From: a bacterium SCSIO 12827
Lineage (GTDB): Bacteria; Pseudomonadota; Alphaproteobacteria; Rhodospirillales; Casp-alpha2
Direction: 5' to 3'
Length of the DNA stretch: 64,000 nt
Assembly (NCBI GenBank): GCA_024397995.1
Contig: CP073746.1
Span: 3,222,001-3,286,000, forward strand
Of this stretch, positions 59,004 to 64,000 are shown one piece after another. Each line of letters opens with the position of its first letter. The stretch's first letter is position 1. The notes beneath the pieces are model-generated. The model searched no databases and was not told the origin of the DNA. It saw only the letters and a list, made by a program, of their open reading frames with translations. The position numbers were made by a program, and so were the translations under genes.

Positions 59004-59813
59004 ATGCCGGACGGCCCCCAGACACCCACCGGACGCGTGATCGGCGACGTCATCATGAAGGTGGAGAACGTGTCGCTGTCGTTCGGCGGTGTGCGCGCGC
59101 TCGACAACGTGTCGTTCGACGTGCGCGAACATGAAATCCTCGCCATCATCGGGCCCAACGGGGCCGGCAAATCGTCCATGCTGAACTGCATCAACGGCTT
59201 TTACCACCCGCAGGAAGGGGCCATCACCTACAAGGGCAAGCGCCGCGACACGGCCAAGCCCTATGAGGCGGCCGAGGAAGGCATCGCCCGCACCTTCCAG
59301 AACATCGCCCTGTTCAAGGGCATGTCGACGCTCGACAACATCATGACCGGGCGCGGGCTGAAGATGAAACGCAACCTGTTCTGGCAGGCGCTTTATTACG
59401 GCCCGGCGCTGCGGGAAGAACTTGAACATCGCGCCAAGGCGGAAGAGGTCATCGACTTTCTGGAGATCGAGGCAATCCGCAAGACGCCCGTGGGCCGCCT
59501 GCCCTACGGCCTGCAAAAGCGGGTCGAACTGGGTCGGGCGCTGGCCGCCGAACCGGACCTGCTGCTGCTCGACGAGCCGATGGCCGGCATGAACCACGAG
59601 GAGAAGGAGGACATGGTCCGCTACATCCTCGACGTGAATGACGAATACGGCACCACCATCGTTCTGATCGAGCACGACATGAGCGTGGTCATGGACATAT
59701 CCGATCGGGTCGTGGTGCTGGACTACGGCAAGAAACTGGCCGCCGGCACGCCGGACGAGGTCAAGCGCAACCAAGACGTGATCGACGCCTATCTGGGCGT
59801 CAGCCACGACTAG
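59004..59813 (+). CDS. Liv-type ABC transporter ATP-binding protein (LivG-like)
   Basis: A 269-residue ATPase of the hydrophobic amino-acid uptake family. Walker A GPNGAGKSS is at about 51-59, the Q-loop region ARTFQNIALFKGM follows, the signature is PYGLQKRVELGRAL, and Walker B LLLLDEPMAGMNHEEK. The signature replaces the usual LSxGQ with LPYGLQ, an allowed LivG variant. Ribosome site GAAAGGAACC precedes the ATG. It works with LivH-, LivM- and LivF-like proteins encoded downstream. Confidence 0.92.
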   Translation: MPDGPQTPTGRVIGDVIMKVENVSLSFGGVRALDNVSFDVREHEILAIIGPNGAGKSSMLNCINGFYHPQEGAITYKGKRRDTAKPYEAAEEGIARTFQNIALFKGMSTLDNIMTGRGLKMKRNLFWQALYYGPALREELEHRAKAEEVIDFLEIEAIRKTPVGRLPYGLQKRVELGRALAAEPDLLLLDEPMAGMNHEEKEDMVRYILDVNDEYGTTIVLIEHDMSVVMDISDRVVVLDYGKKLAAGTPDEVKRNQDVIDAYLGVSHD

Positions 59814-59834
59814 GGCGCGGGGGGAACGACACTT

Positions 59835-60776
59835 ATGGAATTTCTCGAATCGATCCTAGTCACCCCGTTCATCGAGATATGGGAAAGCCCGTACTATTTC
59901 ATCGAACTGGTGCTGGTCGGCCTGTCCACGGGCGTTCTCTATTCCCTGGTCGCGCTGGGCTTCGTGCTGATCTTCAAGGCATCCGGCATGTTCAACTTCG
60001 CCCAGGGGGCGATGGTTCTGTTCGCGGCCTTGACCCTGGTCGGCCTGATGGAACACGGCCTGCCGCTGTGGGCGGCGCTGATCCTCAGCGTCGCCACCAT
60101 GGTCGGGCTCGCCTTCCTGGTCGAACGCTTCATGTTGCGCCATCTCGTCAACCAGGAAGGCCTGATCCTGTTCATGGCGACGATCGGCCTCAACTTTATC
60201 CTCGAAGGCACGGGCCAGCTGGTGTGGGGATCGGACGTCAAACGCCTTGAGATCGGCATCCCGGACCAGCCGTTCGACATTCTCGGCGGCAAGGTATTAC
60301 TCAACACCTTCGACGTGACCGCCGCCTTCATCGGCGCACTCCTGGTGATCACGCTTGCCGTGTTCTTTCAGAAAACCCCCATGGGCCGGGCACTCCGCGC
60401 CGTCGCCGACGATCATCAGGCGGCCCTATCCGTGGGCATTCCCTTGAAGACCATCTGGATCGCCGTGTGGACCATCGCCGGCCTCGTGGCATTGGTCGCC
60501 GGCATCGTCTGGGGGGCCAAGTCGGGGGTGCAGTTCTCGCTGTCGCTGATCGCGCTGAAGGCCCTGCCGGTGCTGATCCTGGGCGGGTTCACCTCGGTTC
60601 CCGGCGCCATCGTCGGCGGCCTGATCATCGGCGTCGGCGAAAAGGTGGCGGAAGGGTTCTGGGGCCCGGCCCTCGGCGGCGCCATCGAAAACTGGTTCGC
60701 CTACATGCTCGCCCTCGCGTTCCTGGTGTTCCGGCCCCAGGGACTGTTCGGCGAGAAAATCATCGAGCGCGTGTAG
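59835..60776 (+). CDS. Liv-type ABC transporter permease 1 (LivH-like)
   Basis: A 313-residue inner-membrane permease with about eight membrane segments. Family motifs include GLSTGVLYSLVALGFVLIFKASGMFNFAQGAM, and PMGRALRAVADDHQAALSVGIPLKT, the cytoplasmic ATPase-contacting loop, followed by AGIVWGA and LGGFTSVPGAIVGGLIIG. It pairs with the LivM-like protein encoded 15 nt downstream. Confidence 0.93.
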   Translation: MEFLESILVTPFIEIWESPYYFIELVLVGLSTGVLYSLVALGFVLIFKASGMFNFAQGAMVLFAALTLVGLMEHGLPLWAALILSVATMVGLAFLVERFMLRHLVNQEGLILFMATIGLNFILEGTGQLVWGSDVKRLEIGIPDQPFDILGGKVLLNTFDVTAAFIGALLVITLAVFFQKTPMGRALRAVADDHQAALSVGIPLKTIWIAVWTIAGLVALVAGIVWGAKSGVQFSLSLIALKALPVLILGGFTSVPGAIVGGLIIGVGEKVAEGFWGPALGGAIENWFAYMLALAFLVFRPQGLFGEKIIERV

Positions 60777-60791
60777 GAAGGAACCGGACAG

Positions 60792-61868
60792 ATGTTTTAC
60801 AGAGAAGCCGGCCAGTTCAAGACCACCTACCAGGACGACCAGGCCGTTTTCCCGGTGCTCCAGGACAAGGTCGCCGTGATCCTGCTGATCCTTGCCGCCT
60901 ATGCGGTGCCGTTCGTCGCCGACGAATACTGGCTGCAGGCGATCTTCATCCAGTTCCTGGTATTCGCCCTGATGGCGATCGGGTTGAACATCCTGATGGG
61001 CTACGCGGGGCAGGTCTCGCTCGGCACCGGGGCCTTCGCCGCCGTCGGCGCCTATGCCTGCTACAAGCTGACGACCAACATCGAAGGCATGAACATCATC
61101 GTCGCCATCCTGCTGTCGGGTGGCTGTGCCGCCGCCGTCGGCGTGGTGTTCGGCCTGCCCAGTCTGCGCATCAAGGGCTTTTATCTGGCCGTCGCGACCC
61201 TGGCCGCCCAGTTCTTCATCCTGTGGCTGTTCAACAAGGTCGGCTGGTTCTACAACAACAACCCGTCGGGCACGATCACGGCACCGCCGCGCGAACTTTT
61301 CGGGGTGCTGATCACCGGACCCTCGGCCTCGCCCGAGGCCCGCTATATCGTCTGCCTGACCTTCCTGATCGTCTTCGCCTGGTTCGCGAAAAATTTGGTG
61401 CGCGGACGCATCGGGCGTAACTGGATGGCAATCCGCGATATGGACATCGCCGCCGAAATCATCGGCATCCGCCCGCTGCAGACCAAGCTTATGGCCTTTG
61501 CCATTTCGTCGTTCTATTGCGGCGTGGCGGGGGCCTTGATGATTTTCTGCTGGCTCGGCTCGGCGGAGACGGAGGCCTTTGACCTGGCCAACGTGTCGTT
61601 CCGCGTGCTGTTCATGATCATCATCGGCGGCCTGGGGTCGATCGGCGGCTCCATCATGGGGGCCGCGTTCATCATTCTGGTGCCGATCTTCCTGACCAAT
61701 TTTCCGCCCATGGTCGGCCTGGATATTTCCACGGCTTTGCAGAAGCACCTGGAGGAAATCATCTTCGGCGTGATGATCGTGTTTTTCCTGATCGTCGAGC
61801 CGGAAGGCTTCGCCCGGTTGTGGCAGATTTTGCGCGAGAAGCTCAGGAAATGGCCGTTCCCGTACTGA
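60792..61868 (+). CDS. Liv-type ABC transporter permease 2 (LivM-like)
   Basis: A 358-residue inner-membrane permease with about ten membrane segments. Motifs are QFLVFALMAIGLNILMGYAGQVSLGTGAFAAVGAYA and RNWMAIRDMDIAAEIIGIRPLQTKLMAFAISSFYCGVAGAL, the ATPase-contacting loop, plus VLFMIIIGGLGSIGGSIMGAAFI. The N-terminal 25 residues (FYREAGQFKTTYQDDQAVFPVL) are cytoplasmic and specific to this subgroup of LivM proteins. The stop is 182 nt before the binding-protein gene; that gap holds only weak hairpins. Confidence 0.93.
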   Translation: MFYREAGQFKTTYQDDQAVFPVLQDKVAVILLILAAYAVPFVADEYWLQAIFIQFLVFALMAIGLNILMGYAGQVSLGTGAFAAVGAYACYKLTTNIEGMNIIVAILLSGGCAAAVGVVFGLPSLRIKGFYLAVATLAAQFFILWLFNKVGWFYNNNPSGTITAPPRELFGVLITGPSASPEARYIVCLTFLIVFAWFAKNLVRGRIGRNWMAIRDMDIAAEIIGIRPLQTKLMAFAISSFYCGVAGALMIFCWLGSAETEAFDLANVSFRVLFMIIIGGLGSIGGSIMGAAFIILVPIFLTNFPPMVGLDISTALQKHLEEIIFGVMIVFFLIVEPEGFARLWQILREKLRKWPFPY

Positions 61869-62050
61869 CGGGACGGCCCGAAGGTTTTTTGAAGTGACGC
61901 GGCGCGACTGCCGCCAAGACCAATAACAAGCGATGTTGGAAACCGGATTGTGCGCGCTGGGCCCCTTGCCCGGCCGTGCACAACCCGAAGGACAATCAAA
62001 AGGACCAAGCCCCACAATAACCGGGGCGTCCGCAACTGGGAGACACAACC

Positions 62051-63370
62051 ATGAAGTTCCGTAAACTGGTATTGGCCACGGCAGGCGCCGTGGTTTGCCT
62101 CGGCACCTTCGCCGCGGCGGAGGCCGCCAAGGCCGACGAACAATTCTTTCCCATGCTGGTCTACCGCACCGGTGCCTATGCACCGTCCGGCATTCCCGTC
62201 GCCAACGGATTCCGCGACTACTACACCCTGCTTAACAAGCGCGACGGCGGCATCAACGGCGTCACCGTGACCTTCGAAGAATGCGAAACCCAGTACAAGA
62301 CCAACCTGGGCGTCGAATGCTACGAGAAGCTGAAGGGCAACGGCCCGACGGGGGCCTCGCTGTTCAATCCCTATTCGACGGGCATCACCTATCAGCTGAT
62401 CCCGAAGGCCAGCGTCGACAAGATCCCGATCCTCTCCATGGGTTACGGCCGCACCTCGGCGGCCGACGGACGGGTGTTTGAATGGGTCTTCAACCCGCCC
62501 GCCACCTATTGGTCGCAGGCATCGGCGGTCATCAAGTACTTCTCCCGCCGGGTCGGCGGATACGACAAGCTGGCCGGCAAGAAGATCGTCCACCTGCACC
62601 ACAACTCCGCCTATGGCAAGGAAGCCAACCCCACCCTTGAGGTTCTGGCCGAACGCTACGGCTTCAAACTGACCCTGGTCCCGGTCGACCATCCCGGCCA
62701 GGAACAGGCATCGCAGTGGCGGCAAATCCGCCGCATCAAGCCGGACTTCATCTTCATGTCCGGTTGGGGCGTCATGAATCAGGTCGCGATCAAGGAAGCC
62801 GGCAACATCCGCTATCCCATGGATCAGTTCGTCGGCAACTGGTGGTCCGGTTCGGACGCCGATGTGGTGCCCGCCGGCGACGGCGCCAAGGGCTACCTGT
62901 CAACCACCTTCCATGGCGCGGGGTCTGACTTCGGCGTTCATGCCGACATCATCAAGCATATCTACGGCGGTGATGCGGCGGCGGCCAAGGAAAACAAGGT
63001 CGGCGAGGTTCTGTACAACCGTGGCGTCGTCAACGCCATGTTCGCCACCGAAGCCGTGCGCACGGCCCAGGCCAAATTCGGCAACAAATCCCTGACCGGC
63101 GAACAGGTCCGTTGGGGCCTGGAAAACCTGAACATCACCCAGGAAACCCTGGACAAGCTCGGGTTCAAGGGGATGGTCAGCCCGCTCAAGATCACCTGCG
63201 AAGACCATGAAACCATGGGGCCGGTGATCATCCAGAAATGGGACGGCGCCAAATGGTCCTATGCCAGTGAATGGCTGACGCCGATGCGCGACATCGTCCG
63301 CCCCCTCGTGGAGGCCGATGCCGCAGCCTACGCGAAGGAAAACAACATCACCCCCCGCAACTGCAACTAA
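62051..63370 (+). CDS. Liv-type ABC transporter substrate-binding protein
   Basis: A 439-residue precursor of the Leu/Ile/Val-binding protein-like family. The signal peptide is MKFRKLVLATAGAVVCLGTF with cleavage near EAAKADE. The mature protein begins EQFFPMLVYRTGAYAPSGIPVANGFRDYYTLLN, the typical first lobe, and has KKIVHLHHNSAYGKEANPT in the second. The ligand is not known; the adjacent acyl-CoA ligase suggests an organic acid rather than an amino acid. Confidence 0.92.
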   Translation: MKFRKLVLATAGAVVCLGTFAAAEAAKADEQFFPMLVYRTGAYAPSGIPVANGFRDYYTLLNKRDGGINGVTVTFEECETQYKTNLGVECYEKLKGNGPTGASLFNPYSTGITYQLIPKASVDKIPILSMGYGRTSAADGRVFEWVFNPPATYWSQASAVIKYFSRRVGGYDKLAGKKIVHLHHNSAYGKEANPTLEVLAERYGFKLTLVPVDHPGQEQASQWRQIRRIKPDFIFMSGWGVMNQVAIKEAGNIRYPMDQFVGNWWSGSDADVVPAGDGAKGYLSTTFHGAGSDFGVHADIIKHIYGGDAAAAKENKVGEVLYNRGVVNAMFATEAVRTAQAKFGNKSLTGEQVRWGLENLNITQETLDKLGFKGMVSPLKITCEDHETMGPVIIQKWDGAKWSYASEWLTPMRDIVRPLVEADAAAYAKENNITPRNCN

Positions 63371-63414
63371 GCGGTTGCGACGGGTCCCCGGGCAGAACAC
63401 GAAAGGCGAGGTTC

Positions 63415-64000
63415 ATGGCACAGGCTGTTGAACGCAAGACCGAGGCGGCCGCCCAGACGTCACCGCTCGTGGTCAACAACATCGAGGTCATCTACGACCA
63501 TGTGATCCTGGTGTTGAAGGGGGTATCGCTTGAGGTTCCCGAGGGGGGCATCGTCGCCCTCCTCGGGGCCAACGGCGCCGGCAAGACGACGACGCTGAAG
63601 GCCATTTCCAACCTTTTGGGGGCCGAACGCGGCGAGGTTACCAAGGGCGAGATTCTGTTCCGCGGCGAACGCGTCGACAGCCTGACGCCCAACGAACTGG
63701 TCAAGCGCGGCGTCATCCAGGTCATGGAAGGCCGCCATTGCTTCGAACATCTGACCGTCGAAGACAATCTGATGACGGGTGCGTATACCCGCCGCGACGG
63801 CGCCGCCGCCGTCGCCGAAAGTCTGGAGAAGGTCTACCACTATTTCCCGCGCCTGAAGGAACGCCGCACCTCGCAGGCGGGCTATACCTCCGGCGGCGAA
63901 CAGCAGATGACCGCCATCGGCCGTGCGCTGATGGCCAACCCCAACACCATCCTGCTGGACGAGCCCTCCATGGGCCTGGCCCCGCAGCTGGTCGAGGAAA
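63415..64000 (+). CDS. Liv-type ABC transporter ATP-binding protein (LivF-like), 3' end outside window
   Basis: The first 195 residues are present; the frame has no stop before the right edge. Walker A is GANGAGKTTT (about 50-59), the signature is TSGGEQQM, and Walker B is TILLDEPSMGLAP. The N-terminus (MAQAVERKTEAAAQTSPLVVNN) is a short lead-in. It is the second ATPase of the importer and completes the usual ligase-LivG-H-M-binding protein-LivF order. Confidence 0.92.
   Translation, partial: MAQAVERKTEAAAQTSPLVVNNIEVIYDHVILVLKGVSLEVPEGGIVALLGANGAGKTTTLKAISNLLGAERGEVTKGEILFRGERVDSLTPNELVKRGVIQVMEGRHCFEHLTVEDNLMTGAYTRRDGAAAVAESLEKVYHYFPRLKERRTSQAGYTSGGEQQMTAIGRALMANPNTILLDEPSMGLAPQLVEE

Overview
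The window is 64 kb of GC-rich, densely packed chromosome from an alphaproteobacterium, most likely a Rhodospirillales-type organism. The evidence is a cysteine-free S4 protein, a CarD/FdxA pair, a SUV3-like helicase next to an S4-domain protein, GluQRS, TerB and DUF938 proteins, and many PotABCD-type and Liv-type ABC transporters. I saw no rRNA, tRNA, CRISPR array, insertion sequence or prophage. The genus cannot be fixed from the sequence alone.

Layout. (1) 1-1.2 kb: the end of a SnoaL-like protein gene and rpsD with its promoter and terminator. (2) 1.3-5.9 kb: a complete spermidine/putrescine-type ABC importer. (3) 5.9-7.6 kb: a Na+/phosphate cotransporter-like protein with a PhoU tail. 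(4) 7.7-19.6 kb: a hydrolytic 2-aminoethylphosphonate (AEP) locus. It has phosphonoacetaldehyde dehydrogenase (phnY), phosphonoacetate hydrolase (phnA), an FAD/folate amine dehydrogenase-like protein, AEP transaminase (phnW), an ABC importer and a LysR regulator. (5) 19.7-20.9 kb: a DUF433/PIN-like toxin-antitoxin pair of lower GC content with a perfect 20-bp palindrome in its promoter. (6) 20.9-27.4 kb: a five-gene leftward operon of class III aminotransferase-fold enzyme (candidate PbfA), D-2-hydroxyacid dehydrogenase, aldehyde dehydrogenase, iron alcohol dehydrogenase and glutamine-synthetase-like ligase. (7) 27.5-35.2 kb: a copper-resistance island with two CueR-type promoters. (8) 35.2-50.5 kb: housekeeping and hypothetical genes, including a FecR-cyclophilin fusion, gluQ, a nuclease, an M48 protease, carD, fdxA, a helicase, pcm and htpG. 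(9) 50.7-56.6 kb: two unrelated aconitases, acnA and a divergent acnB that looks Bacteroidetes-like. (10) 57-64 kb: an acyl-CoA ligase leading a Liv-type ABC importer that runs off the right edge.

Main result. A 32-bp motif, GTCAAATCGYTAAT followed by spaced AT, AT and G positions, occurs four times, always just upstream of a leftward operon: phnA-phnY, phnW plus the FAD/folate enzyme, the AEP importer (divergent from lysR), and the five-gene operon at 21-27.4 kb. I infer that the LysR protein at 18.7 kb binds it. That would place the five-gene operon in one phosphonate regulon with phnWYA. In this reading PhnW feeds AEP, PbfA would feed 1-hydroxy-AEP, and the FAD/folate enzyme would feed N-methylated AEP into phosphonoacetaldehyde, which PhnY and PhnA convert to acetate and phosphate. 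The roles of the ligase, alcohol dehydrogenase, second aldehyde dehydrogenase and D-hydroxyacid dehydrogenase within such a regulon are unexplained. They are the best candidates for undescribed phosphonate chemistry here.
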